In this document: piece after piece, positions 16,427 to 23,912 of the stretch
Numbering within the stretch: the stretch's first letter is position 1
How the letters are laid out: each line of letters begins with the position of its first letter
Source: a virus
Reading direction: 5' to 3' (one strand)
DNA length: 31,838 nt
Virus record (IMG/VR): IMGVR_UViG_3300034068_000029
Location: 1 to 31,838 of that record
Made by a program: the position numbers and the translations under genes
Notes under the pieces: model-generated
Database searches by the model: none
What the model was told of the DNA's origin: nothing
Seen by the model: only the letters and a program-made list of their open reading frames with translations

Positions 16427-18161
16427 TGCGTAACTCCTTTTTCAAATTACTAAAGACTGATACCCAGTCGTTATGATTTTTTTGACGAAACAGCTTAACG
16501 CTGTCATACCACTCAGTCCCATTTCCAGGTTTAGCCCACAAATAGTAGGGCAAAATTGGAACTACAATCCATGTTGGTATTCCCATTGCACCAGCTAAAT
16601 GCGCTACTGATGTACATGAAGTAATTACAAGATCACAAGATGCAATAGTTTTTGCCGTTGCATCCCAACTTGAAAGATCTGATTCTTTTACCCAAACTGG
16701 GCAATGTTCAGAACCCGCATCACGTTGAAGACTTATGTATTCAACATCTAACCCATCAACTGCATTAAACATAAATTGAGGTGGGAATAAACGGTGTTGT
16801 TCGTGTTCAAACTGTGGATTTCCTTGCCAGCGCAGACCAATCCTAATCTTGTTACTTTTTTCTACATCAGGACGAGGTATATAAGATGATCCATCAATAT
16901 TTTTATATTGCCATTGAAGCGGTATAGACGCTGTCATAGATGGAACCCAAAAATCATGCACAACACCAAACATAGCTTCATGTTGGATTACCATATCCAC
17001 ACCTTCAGCTTTTCTAATCATTGTTGCTAGTGATCCTGAACAAGCCACAACCACCTGATTACCAAGCCGTTTTAACTCACGGGCAAAACGCAGTCCATGT
17101 ATTTGATCTCCAAGACCAGCTTCAAGATTTAAAAGAGCAGTGCCAGTTTGTAATCCATCCCAAATTGGTGTTGGTACTTTTGGTACTTCATTGCCAAATA
17201 CTTTTTCAACTCGCCCACGATTAATTAACGTCATACCGTCAAGCAGATTACCATTACGCAATTCATACCAGCCTCGATTAAAAGCAGCACGATTATTTTT
17301 TGGTTCTTTAATTGCTAATTCTTGTAGAATTTTTTTGCTACCTTCAAAATCACCTATTAGGCTTAGTGCTAATTGTTTACTTAAAGGATGAATTTCTTTA
17401 TTTTGTAACGGGTCATCTCTCCAAAAACATGGCTGTAAAAAATTTTGATATAGATGTTCTAAAACATCTTTACTATTTTGATTGTGTTGTTTTTTTAGTT
17501 CTGGTTTTATGTCATGCAATCCTGGCAACTGCCATACTTCTTCATCTCGTTCTTTTGGCGCAGTTTTATCTAAATGATTAAAATCGTACTCAAAAGACGG
17601 TAACTCAAGAAATTCTTCAATGTTACGCAATTGTTTTTGTGGGTCTTTTACTAAGTCTTCATATTCAATAAACAAAAAACATGACTTGTCATAGTTATAG
17701 CCTAATTCCAACACTTGATAAGACTGTTTTAAATGATTGATTAGTTCACTGTTGTACAAAAAATCTTCTAGGTCAGTTGGTTTTGCAATCCTTACAAGCG
17801 ATGCCGCACAATCTTCTATATTTCTAACGGTAGCAATAATTTTGGGTTTGTAAGGTAGCAGTTCTTTTAATACTCCAAGAGTAGTTGATTCTGCCCAATT
17901 ACGAGCTTTGTCAATTACAACAGGTTTATCAATGTGTTTATAACGAGCATCCATCATCCCACACAGTACTGCTTTAACTTGTTCAATTTCGGTAGATGCT
18001 TGCTCCGCAGAACTGTTTTTCCATGCGTTAAATGTATTAAACATCAACTCACCAAGACCACTAGTGGCACTAGCGTGTAATGCTGGATGTTGATTTAATA
18101 AAGCAGCAAGAACAGTACTGCCTGATCTTGGAAGTCCCGCAAGAAAATGAAACTTTTTCAA
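16347..18161 (-). CDS. Sulfotransferase - TPR - glycosyltransferase fusion protein
   Basis: I place the start at TTG 18161: it overlaps the upstream stop as TTGA and has AGGAG ten bases upstream. A GTG at 18188 would extend it by nine residues. The 604-residue product has three parts. Residues 1-250 are a PAPS-dependent sulfotransferase: FLAGLPRSGSTVLAALL (6-22, the 5'-phosphosulfate loop) and ATVRNIEDCAASLVR (110-124, the 3'-phosphate site with Arg113 and Ser121). Residues about 260-320 form TPR-like helices. Residues 340-595 are a GT-B-type domain with NLEAGLGDQIHGLRFA (345-360) and CDLVITSCTSVAHLAGAMG (509-527), as in TPR-linked GT9/GT41-like enzymes. It probably sulfates and glycosylates a shared acceptor. 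Neighbours are the tail fibre and its accessory protein. Confidence 0.92.
   Translation of the reverse strand: MKKFHFLAGLPRSGSTVLAALLNQHPALHASATSGLGELMFNTFNAWKNSSAEQASTEIEQVKAVLCGMMDARYKHIDKPVVIDKARNWAESTTLGVLKELLPYKPKIIATVRNIEDCAASLVRIAKPTDLEDFLYNSELINHLKQSYQVLELGYNYDKSCFLFIEYEDLVKDPQKQLRNIEEFLELPSFEYDFNHLDKTAPKERDEEVWQLPGLHDIKPELKKQHNQNSKDVLEHLYQNFLQPCFWRDDPLQNKEIHPLSKQLALSLIGDFEGSKKILQELAIKEPKNNRAAFNRGWYELRNGNLLDGMTLINRGRVEKVFGNEVPKVPTPIWDGLQTGTALLNLEAGLGDQIHGLRFARELKRLGNQVVVACSGSLATMIRKAEGVDMVIQHEAMFGVVHDFWVPSMTASIPLQWQYKNIDGSSYIPRPDVEKSNKIRIGLRWQGNPQFEHEQHRLFPPQFMFNAVDGLDVEYISLQRDAGSEHCPVWVKESDLSSWDATAKTIASCDLVITSCTSVAHLAGAMGIPTWIVVPILPYYLWAKPGNGTEWYDSVKLFRQKNHNDWVSVFSNLKKELRNAYENGLLDSGKRRSNIKRFGLQAIG
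16434..16439 (-). promoter_or_regulatory. Ribosome binding site fixing the start of the overlapped small gene
   Basis: AAGGAG lies seven bases upstream of ATG 16426 although it is inside the preceding coding region. It is one of the strongest sites in the window and supports a genuine 80-base gene overlap instead of a later start. Confidence 0.8.
18072..18076 (-). promoter_or_regulatory. Placeholder-free note: no site assigned here; the AGGAG used by the TTG start is at 18172-18176
   Basis: No regulatory element is claimed for this interval. The relevant ribosome site for the TTG start at 18161 is the AGGAG at 18172-18176, listed separately. Confidence 0.02.
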
Positions 18162-19078
18162 GTTAACCCTGCTCCTGAAATAATCCACTCGGTACTTGTT
18201 AATTTAACGCACGTTGCTATACCATTTGCAGCAAGAGTTCTACTGCCTGTTGTGCCATCAACAGCTAAACGCATGGTATCGGTATTAATTGCGATCGTTA
18301 CCACACCAGCAGCATTTTGATTTATAAATGTAATAGCTGTGCCAACTGGATAAGCAACTGAGGAGTTAGCTGGAATGGTAAAAGTTCGTGCTGTGGTATC
18401 AGCAGATGGGTGAAAAATTTGTTTACCAGAATCTGTAAGAACTAAAGTATAAGCAGTAGATTGTGAATTTTGTGGAATATTGCGAAACCCAACTGCATCT
18501 GTGCCGTCTACAGTACAACTACTCAAAGTACCACTGGACGGTGTGCCAAGAACAGGAGTTACTAAAGTAGGTGAATTACTTAGCACTACATTTGTAGAGC
18601 CTGTAGAAGAAGTCACGCCTGTACCACCAGAAGCTACTGGTAAGGCTGAACCAAGAGTCAACGAACTGAGGTACGTAATTGCATCTACTACGTTTGTGCC
18701 GTTGTTATAGACAAACATTGACTTACCAGCAGCGACTGCAATGCCTGTACCTGACGTGTTCTTTACCGTAACGGCATCGGCTAAACCGTTGTTAATAAGG
18801 TATAACTTCTCAATTTGACAACCTGAACCAAGGATTAAGTTCCTAGCCCCGCCAGAAGTACCTGTAAGGTTTAGTCGTAGGTTACGAGCTGTTTGAGCCG
18901 CATTAGTATCTGTAAGGGTGACTGTAACGTCCGAACTAGAAAAGGCGACATCCGCAGACCCTGTGATTGCTTCGCTAATTGCAACAGAGAAGTTGTTGTT
19001 GGTCGTGGTTCCCCATGTACCTGTCTGGTCACCTGTACCAATCAGCTCTATTTTAAGATCACTATATGACGATGCCAT
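18158..19078 (-). CDS. Tail fibre protein
   Basis: The 306-residue protein opens MASSYSDLKIELIGTGDQTG followed by TWGTTTNNNF, an N-terminal virion-attachment signature I recognise in tail fibre/tail proteins of many aquatic phages. The centre contains PVASGGTGVTSSTGSTNVVL (147-166) and TLVTPVLGTPSSGTLSS, the Gly/Thr/Ser repeat type common in fibre shafts. The C-terminus is beta-rich and ends with TSTEWIISGAGLT. The start ATG has AAGGA upstream. The compact length suggests a short fibre that relies on partner proteins, such as the propeller and repeat proteins next to it, for receptor binding. Fibre assignment is from the signature, not from a host-binding assay. Confidence 0.88.
   Translation of the reverse strand: MASSYSDLKIELIGTGDQTGTWGTTTNNNFSVAISEAITGSADVAFSSSDVTVTLTDTNAAQTARNLRLNLTGTSGGARNLILGSGCQIEKLYLINNGLADAVTVKNTSGTGIAVAAGKSMFVYNNGTNVVDAITYLSSLTLGSALPVASGGTGVTSSTGSTNVVLSNSPTLVTPVLGTPSSGTLSSCTVDGTDAVGFRNIPQNSQSTAYTLVLTDSGKQIFHPSADTTARTFTIPANSSVAYPVGTAITFINQNAAGVVTIAINTDTMRLAVDGTTGSRTLAANGIATCVKLTSTEWIISGAGLT
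18172..18176 (-). promoter_or_regulatory. Ribosome binding site supporting a TTG start
   Basis: AGGAG ends ten bases before TTG 18161. Because the candidate GTG at 18188 lies upstream of this site and has no comparable site of its own, the TTG overlapping the preceding TGA is the better start. Confidence 0.65.
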
Positions 19079-19107
19079 AATTTTTCCTTACCTAAATAAT
19101 ATCCGTT

Positions 19108-19960
19108 TTATGCTGCTATTTCAATCCAGTTCGGGGTTTGGCTAGTATCAATTTCTAACCAGAAAGATACCGTTCCAACCTGCCCTACTGACTGTACACC
19201 TGTAACACTTACATTTGGCGCACTTCCAACTACTGTTACTTGACCAGTTGAGCCTGTTGCCTGAAGCCCTGTAACTGGAACATTAATTACTAAGTCTACT
19301 GTTACGCTTCCTTGACCAACTGTGCCAACTACTCCTGTAACACTGACATTTGGTGCGCTTCCAACTACCGTTACACCAGCTACTGCTCCCGTTCCTTGAA
19401 GACCTGTTACTGGAACATTAACACCTTCTTGAATTCCTACCTGACCTATCTGTCCCGTACCACTAACACCTGTTAAATCTATTACACCTGTGCCTGTAAC
19501 TTCAACTCCGCCAATACTTCCTGTTGCTAGTAATCCTGTTACTGGAACGTTTGCCGCTGCGTTTACAGTTACACCGCTAATTGCTGCTGTGCCTGATACT
19601 CCTGTAACGCTAAATTCTACATTTGTAATAATTGCTACTGAACCTATTGCTCCAGTACCAGCTACTCCAGCACTACCTGTACCCCAGCCAGTAGAACCCC
19701 AGCCACCGTAACCCCAACCTTCAAGGTAAATTTCTATGTTTTCTTGCTTTTCTGCCTGACCTATTGCTCCTGTACCGCTAACACCTGTAAGACTTAGAAC
19801 AGAGGTCCCTGTAACTGTTACACCATTTACACTAGCTGTACCAGATACACCTGTAAGGCTTACACTAATATTTTCAGCTACTAATACTGTTCCTACAGCT
19901 CCAGTTCCTACAAGCGAAGTACTCCCAAATCCCCAAGGTGAGTCACCCCACTCACCGAGA
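19108..19960. repeat. Degenerate tandem repeat array within coding sequence
   Basis: The DNA encoding the GVSGTG repeats is itself repetitive. Near-identical 36-base segments start near 19204 and 19338, and shorter copies recur along the gene. Third-position differences between copies indicate divergence under protein-level constraint and make the region prone to recombination. Confidence 0.7.
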
Positions 19961-19995
19961 CCAAAGCCTTCTAGAGAAACTGATACATCAGCCAC
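19108..19995 (-). CDS. GVSGTG-repeat protein (surface/fibre-like, 11 repeats)
   Basis: I use GTG 19995 as start (AAGG ten bases upstream); the nearby ATG is out of frame and closes at once. The 295-residue product is nearly all repeats: about 11 copies of a 15-residue core (for example LTGVSGTGAIGQ, VTGLQGTGAVAGVTV) separated by short linkers. Two Trp-Gly segments, GEWGDSPWGFGS (near 14-25) and GWGYGGWGSTGWGTG (near 93-107), interrupt them. The spacing and Val/Gly/Thr content suggest stacked beta strands or a beta-solenoid. It ends DTSQTPNWIEIAA. The same repeat appears in the products at 9056-9421 and, degenerate, at 22571-22993. A structural surface role is likely; no enzyme motif is present. 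Confidence 0.85.
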   Translation of the reverse strand: MADVSVSLEGFGLGEWGDSPWGFGSTSLVGTGAVGTVLVAENISVSLTGVSGTASVNGVTVTGTSVLSLTGVSGTGAIGQAEKQENIEIYLEGWGYGGWGSTGWGTGSAGVAGTGAIGSVAIITNVEFSVTGVSGTAAISGVTVNAAANVPVTGLLATGSIGGVEVTGTGVIDLTGVSGTGQIGQVGIQEGVNVPVTGLQGTGAVAGVTVVGSAPNVSVTGVVGTVGQGSVTVDLVINVPVTGLQATGSTGQVTVVGSAPNVSVTGVQSVGQVGTVSFWLEIDTSQTPNWIEIAA

Positions 19996-20007
19996 ACCGC
20001 ATTAACC

Positions 20008-20445
20008 TTAAGCGATGCGAATAATTGCACCAGTCGCAGTAGCCGCTGGGAATACAATCGTAAACGTACCTGCTGTAGAAGACTTAGAACCACCAAAATC
20101 CAAGACAGCTACGGCTGGATTACCTGTTGCGGTGTCGTTATAAATCAAAGCGCCAAATGCTGTAATGGTCGCAGTGGTAAACGATAAGTCCGCAAAGTCG
20201 GTAAGCGCTGTAGTTCCAGAAGAAGTTGGAGTAACTTTACTTAGTGTTCCGCCCCCCAATGTGTACGAACCAGAAGCTGCTACTTCGTTAGTTGTTGTAT
20301 AAGCCGTGGTAGCCGCAGTAAACGAAGCTGAGTTGTTATACAAAGCTAGTTTGAATGTGTTACCTGTGCTTGCCGTAAAGTTATGAACGCCCTGTAAGAT
20401 TTGAACCTTAAAAGAGGTTGGCATGAAGTTACCTGTAAAAGCCAT
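20008..20445 (-). CDS. Conserved virion structural protein, small
   Basis: The 145-residue product starts MAFTGNFMPTSFKVQILQGV with AAGGAG upstream of the ATG. This opening, followed by HNFTASTGNTFKLALY, is one I recognise from small structural proteins of marine and freshwater phages. The remainder is Thr/Ala/Gly-rich and beta-strand-like, with no enzyme motif. It precedes the repeat protein and fibre genes, so a tail or baseplate decoration role is plausible. Function is not established from sequence. Confidence 0.8.
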   Translation of the reverse strand: MAFTGNFMPTSFKVQILQGVHNFTASTGNTFKLALYNNSASFTAATTAYTTTNEVAASGSYTLGGGTLSKVTPTSSGTTALTDFADLSFTTATITAFGALIYNDTATGNPAVAVLDFGGSKSSTAGTFTIVFPAATATGAIIRIA

Positions 20446-20733
20446 TTAAATTCTCCTTAATAAATTAGCAGCCTCAACTTCACCGCCCTGTACACAAATT
20501 TGAATGCAACTAGCCCTTTCGGACTGTGCTGCACGACTCAAATATTCAGAGATTGTACGCTCTAATGCTTCTCTAAAATACTTTGCTTGCTCTCGAATTT
20601 CGGGTGGGGCAGTTTCTGATACCCCAATGATCCTATTTACGCAGAGTTCTGTCAATTCTTCAAGCGGTAAACCGCCATAATTGCTTGTTTTTACGAGAGG
20701 GCTGATAATATCGCCAGTTTTAATTTCAAACAT
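20446..20733 (-). CDS. Conserved small helical protein
   Basis: The 95-residue protein has a helical body (LPLEELTELCVNRIIGVSET, then PPEIREQAKYFREALERTIS) and ends with VEAANLLRRI. Proteins with this arrangement (a helix with '...VSE.APP.IR.QA', then a basic C-terminal helix) occur in many aquatic phages near tail-adaptor genes. The ATG abuts the upstream stop and GAGGA is just upstream, so it is expressed with its neighbours. I cannot assign a function. Confidence 0.75.
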   Translation of the reverse strand: MFEIKTGDIISPLVKTSNYGGLPLEELTELCVNRIIGVSETAPPEIREQAKYFREALERTISEYLSRAAQSERASCIQICVQGGEVEAANLLRRI

Positions 20734-21435
20734 TTATGTCCTCTTTGCTTCTGGTGGGTTGTATTCCACCTCGTCTTTTACCGTATCTTTAATTTCAGAG
20801 TACTTTTTAGCCACAAACCGTTCGTTTTCTAGCCCTACGACCAACGGATCACTAAGGCGGTGGTAGCCGTACAGCTTACTAATAGTCGGCTCGCTGGTGT
20901 CTAACAGGCATGATCCTTGGGCTATACCAACCTTAATACCCCGTTCCATTGCCTTTGCCAGTAAAAACTCGCAACAAGCCCTACCTGCTTCGGCAAAGTG
21001 GACTACGTTTTTGTAAGAAAAATCAATCCCATACAGGTGGATTTGCCCTACTTTGGCAGCAATTGCATAACCAATAGCAAAGGCTACGGTGTTGTTAAAG
21101 TATCCCGTCCCGCAAGCATTCATTACTTCATCTAGGGGAAACTCTACTAATCCAGGACAACGGGAGTCTAATTCACAGGTATAGATTGGTCCTGTGTGCT
21201 TCTCTAGTACCGACCGCATAAGTCCCGTTTGAGTGCCTGCATCATCACTATCTAGGAATCGGCTGGCTGGATCCATCATAAAGACTCGGTCGTGGTAAAT
21301 GACCCCTGCCATAGCATTAATTGCCCATACTTCATCAATTGGCTGAGAATGGGTCTTGGCTAGGATGAACTGACTATGGGATTTACCCATTGCCACAATA
21401 GCAATACTTTTACCTGATAAATCTGGAACTTTCAT
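20734..21435 (-). CDS. Rossmann-like protein of unknown function (DUF115/MptE-like)
   Basis: This 233-residue protein has alternating hydrophobic strands and glycine turns: SIAIVAMGKSHSQFI (10-24), EVWAINAM (35-42), RVFMMDPASRF (50-60) and IHLYGIDFSY (132-141). The order resembles DUF115/6-hydroxymethylpterin-pyrophosphokinase-like proteins, some of which act in glycan or flagellin modification. HFAEAGRACCEFLLAKAMER (146-165) is a helical C-terminal section that includes two adjacent Cys. It overlaps its upstream gene by ATGA. A nucleotide- or sugar-handling role is only a suggestion from the fold pattern. Confidence 0.75.
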   Translation of the reverse strand: MKVPDLSGKSIAIVAMGKSHSQFILAKTHSQPIDEVWAINAMAGVIYHDRVFMMDPASRFLDSDDAGTQTGLMRSVLEKHTGPIYTCELDSRCPGLVEFPLDEVMNACGTGYFNNTVAFAIGYAIAAKVGQIHLYGIDFSYKNVVHFAEAGRACCEFLLAKAMERGIKVGIAQGSCLLDTSEPTISKLYGYHRLSDPLVVGLENERFVAKKYSEIKDTVKDEVEYNPPEAKRT

Positions 21436-22091
21436 CTAACTGGATACCTTACTTGTCCACTTCTGTAGGCGTCTTGACGGTTCTTACCATCGCCTAATTG
21501 TTTAAGTTCTGCCATTGCATCGTCATAGCGGGATTTGTAGACCGTCATGGTATCAGCGTCTGACTTCATAAATAAAGCTGCTTCTAGTAACGCCCCGTAT
21601 AAAAGAGCAGAGTCAAAGTTTGTCCCCAACCAAGACGTTCCAGCGGTAACAATTGACGTTGGGTAGTAAAAATAATGAAGCTCTGAGTTGTAACTAGCGT
21701 CTGGGGTAGGTCCTAGAATAAAAGAGTTGTCGTCAAAAACAGCGTAATACTGAGGTTTCCCAAAAAACGCTGAATCTGTATCAGGATAGGACTCACGGAT
21801 AAAGTTAACGTCTTTATTCAATAAGTAGTGGTACTCATTTGCCGCATCAATTACCGCAAGACTAAAGGTTGATAGCCAGTCTGAAGGAGTCGATAAGTAC
21901 TTATTTCCTACAGTCATAGTACCCGTAACGTTCTTGCGGATAGCAGGTAACTGCACCATGTTATAGATGCGTTGTTCTGCCAACTGCACAAAACGGGCAA
22001 TCTGCTCGGCAGACGTAAACGACCCGACTGTTGCTGGAAAATCGTTCTCAGCAAAGCCCTTAATGGCAGTAGTTAACTGCGTGTAGTTCAT
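21432..22091 (-). CDS. Head-tail adaptor (SU10-adaptor-like)
   Basis: The 219-residue product has the helical opening FVQLAEQRIYNMVQLPAIRK (33-52) and central TVGNKYLSTPSDWLS (61-75) followed by FGKPQYYAVFDDNSFILGP. This matches the pattern of adaptor proteins that sit under the portal in SU10-type short-tailed phages. It would connect the portal ring to the tail. Start overlaps the upstream stop as ATGA. The other adaptor-like gene (22986-23912) is 0.9 kb upstream, so the phage appears to have two stacked adaptor rings, or one of the pair is a tail tube protein. Confidence 0.85.
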   Translation of the reverse strand: MNYTQLTTAIKGFAENDFPATVGSFTSAEQIARFVQLAEQRIYNMVQLPAIRKNVTGTMTVGNKYLSTPSDWLSTFSLAVIDAANEYHYLLNKDVNFIRESYPDTDSAFFGKPQYYAVFDDNSFILGPTPDASYNSELHYFYYPTSIVTAGTSWLGTNFDSALLYGALLEAALFMKSDADTMTVYKSRYDDAMAELKQLGDGKNRQDAYRSGQVRYPVR

Positions 22092-22357
22092 CCCATCTTC
22101 CCGCTAGACATACGACCTTTAGTTGCAGCGCCAGCACCACGCATCTCAATCTTGCCGTATTGGTTTATAGGTTTACCCTTAAACTTACTAATCCCGCCAA
22201 CAGAAATATCCATAGTAGCCATTTCTTCTGCGCCAGTCATACCTTTGGAAGTTAGTCCTTTAGCAGAGATTGTCTTGCCCTTCATTGTATGGGGAGTAGC
22301 ATAGACTTTAGCGTCTCCAACTTCCTTGCCCATAACTTTTTTAGAGAACTTAGCCAT
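22088..22357 (-). CDS. Small basic protein with C-terminal RGAGAATKG motif
   Basis: An 89-residue protein, Lys/Met/Gly-rich and without acidic clusters. The C-terminus reads KIEMRGAGAATKGRMSSGKM (69-88), an ending I recognise from small basic proteins of aquatic phages. A double glycine occurs at ISVGGISKF. It is predicted to be mostly disordered. It is the last of the basic-protein run before the adaptor gene, with ATGA and TAATG overlaps on both sides. Binding to DNA or to a virion component is an inference from charge. Confidence 0.75.
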   Translation of the reverse strand: MAKFSKKVMGKEVGDAKVYATPHTMKGKTISAKGLTSKGMTGAEEMATMDISVGGISKFKGKPINQYGKIEMRGAGAATKGRMSSGKMG

Positions 22358-22560
22358 TATCGACCTCTTCCTGCGGATTTACGCATCATTTGGTTTTGGA
22401 CTTTTGCTAAACCACGTCCAATTTTCTTCATTACCATCTGGTCTTTACCGCCCATCTTTGGCTTTGCCTTCATGCCCAAGACTGTAGGACCTGAGTCACC
22501 TAAATTCTTGCCTTCAGTCTTGCCTTTTTTAGCAATTCCATCTGCGCTTTTCTTAAACAT
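22357..22560 (-). CDS. Very small basic protein with N-terminal ADG-KGKT tag
   Basis: I use ATG 22560, six bases after AAGGAG. An in-frame TTG two codons upstream is closer than ideal to the ribosome site. The 67-residue product begins MFKKSADGIAKKGKTEGK, nearly the same motif that ends three to four neighbouring proteins. The remainder is Lys/Met/Gly-rich and ends RKSAGRGR. It has no hydrophobic segment or fold signature. Net charge is strongly positive, so nucleic-acid or acidic-partner binding is plausible. Its start lies ten bases after the stop of the zinc-ribbon gene. Confidence 0.75.
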   Translation of the reverse strand: MFKKSADGIAKKGKTEGKNLGDSGPTVLGMKAKPKMGGKDQMVMKKIGRGLAKVQNQMMRKSAGRGR

Positions 22561-22570
22561 TTTCAACTCC

Positions 22571-22993
22571 TTATGTTGTTGTTACCGTTACACTACCTAC
22601 CTGACCTTCTGGTGCCAAATTGTTAGGGGTTAAACCATCATTTTGTGACCCCCCAACAGGGTTCCAGCCCCATTGAAATATTCTACTACCGCCTTCTGGA
22701 AACCCAACACCCGCTTCAGTATTATCGTTGCTTCCGTTAAGTTGTAAACCGCTTGTTCCAGATACTGTATAGCTTACATCAGGGCGTGGTTCCCGTACAG
22801 CCTGTGGATCGTCTACTGGGTACATACCTAACGACAACTGTGGCTGATCTGGATCCCAACAGCTAGGGCATACCTTAATATTCTTTACTTGCTGCTTAAC
22901 AATTAACTTTCTAAGCTCTTTTAACTTATACCGTTGACCGCATCGGTCACATTCGGCAATCGCAAATTTGCCACTACTAAATTTATTAGGCAT
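22571..22993 (-). CDS. Zinc-ribbon virion-region protein with WG and GSVTV tail
   Basis: A 140-residue protein with CDRC (15-18) and CPSC (42-45), a clear zinc-ribbon pair, in an N-terminal domain of about 50 residues. QPQLSLGMYPVDDP follows and is conserved in related phage proteins I recall. The C-terminus includes RIFQWGWNPVGGSQNDG and GQVGSVTVTTT, a fragment of the GVSGTG repeat found in two other genes. The start overlaps the adaptor gene by eight bases. It may be a structural protein with a metal-stabilised base and a decorated tail; the function is unknown. Confidence 0.78.
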   Translation of the reverse strand: MPNKFSSGKFAIAECDRCGQRYKLKELRKLIVKQQVKNIKVCPSCWDPDQPQLSLGMYPVDDPQAVREPRPDVSYTVSGTSGLQLNGSNDNTEAGVGFPEGGSRIFQWGWNPVGGSQNDGLTPNNLAPEGQVGSVTVTTT

Positions 22994-23912
22994 AGAAGGT
23001 CGTCCTAGGAACGAACCTAGAAGCGGCTTTTTCTCTGTCCTCCGTAGAAGCCATGAGCCACTGCTCCTCGTATTCTTGCTTTAAAAATTGCACTCGTGCC
23101 TGTCCGTCTGGTAGCTTTTGAGCCATATAGAAAGCCAATCCTGCCACCATACAAGGTAATAGGCGAAAGGGAATATCAGGCTCTACCGCTCCATTAGATC
23201 CAGCATCTTGAATCCTACGCAACCTCCAGTACACAAAGGTATAAGGACCACCGCCAGCATCGGGCGTGGGCCAAACGTTAATAGAAGGAAGGTTCTGTAT
23301 CGTAAGAGCCGCACCTGTTGTATGGGCAGCCGCTGTAGTACCGTTTTGACCACGGTAGCAGTTGGTTAATACATTCCCTACTACGTTGGCATAGCTGATT
23401 GTCTCATTGTCAATCTTGACAAATCCACCGATTGGAAGGGCGCTGGCGTCACTAACGGTGATAGATGTGGTCACAGCATCAATCGTGCCGTTTAAGGTCA
23501 CAGCGGTCGAATTAGACTGTCCTGTCTGGCGGTTAAACCAAACTTGAATAGGACGCCCAGTAGTTAGCTTATTAGGAATCGTAGAGTAGGTAGACTCTGA
23601 AATACGGCTAATATTGATGTCAATCTGATTGCTGGTAACACCGTTATTCTGACGGACTACATGGTCTAGAAGATCAATTGTGTTGACTGGAATAGGATAG
23701 ATACCTTGCCCAGTAACCATTGCAATTTGACCCTGCTCGATTGTCCAGAGGTTAATACCACGGTTAGCCCATTCAACCGTCAATAGGTTCAGGGATCTGC
23801 GGGCAGTTCGCATATCGTAACCAGTACGCAATTCCGTACCACAACGCTCAAAAGCCTCTTCAATGAGGTTATTAAGGTCTAGATTAAACGCAGAAGTTCC
23901 TGAAGTACTCAT
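22986..23912 (-). CDS. Adaptor / tail tubular A-like (T7 gp11-like) protein with inserted beta cassette
   Basis: The 308-residue product has a gp11-like helical core: NNLIEEAFERCGTELRTGYD (14-33) and ARRSLNLLTVEWANRGINLW (37-56), followed by TIEQGQIAMVTGQGIYPIP. The end (about 240-300) is helical with KLPDGQARVQFLKQEYEEQW. Residues 137-205 interrupt this pattern with a Thr/Ala/Gly cassette (TSITVSDASALPIGGFVKI; YRGQNGTTAAAHTTGAALT), which looks like an inserted beta domain. It would sit between portal and tail tube. Its ATG overlaps the upstream gene as ATGA. Confidence 0.85.
   Translation of the reverse strand: MSTSGTSAFNLDLNNLIEEAFERCGTELRTGYDMRTARRSLNLLTVEWANRGINLWTIEQGQIAMVTGQGIYPIPVNTIDLLDHVVRQNNGVTSNQIDINISRISESTYSTIPNKLTTGRPIQVWFNRQTGQSNSTAVTLNGTIDAVTTSITVSDASALPIGGFVKIDNETISYANVVGNVLTNCYRGQNGTTAAAHTTGAALTIQNLPSINVWPTPDAGGGPYTFVYWRLRRIQDAGSNGAVEPDIPFRLLPCMVAGLAFYMAQKLPDGQARVQFLKQEYEEQWLMASTEDREKAASRFVPRTTFYA

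Noticed and set aside
18072-18076. A regulatory site entry at this interval in the feature list
   Set aside because: The interval has no regulatory evidence; the correct ribosome site is at 18172-18176. Disregard the 18072-18076 entry.
18162-18188. GTG 18188 as the start of the sulfotransferase fusion
   Set aside because: It would lie upstream of the AGGAG site and add nine residues from inside the fibre gene; the TTGA overlap at 18161 is better supported. It cannot be fully excluded.
19108-19995. CRISPR array or diversity-generating target
   Set aside because: Repeats are in-frame and code for a regular peptide, with no unique spacers. No reverse transcriptase or template repeat is visible.
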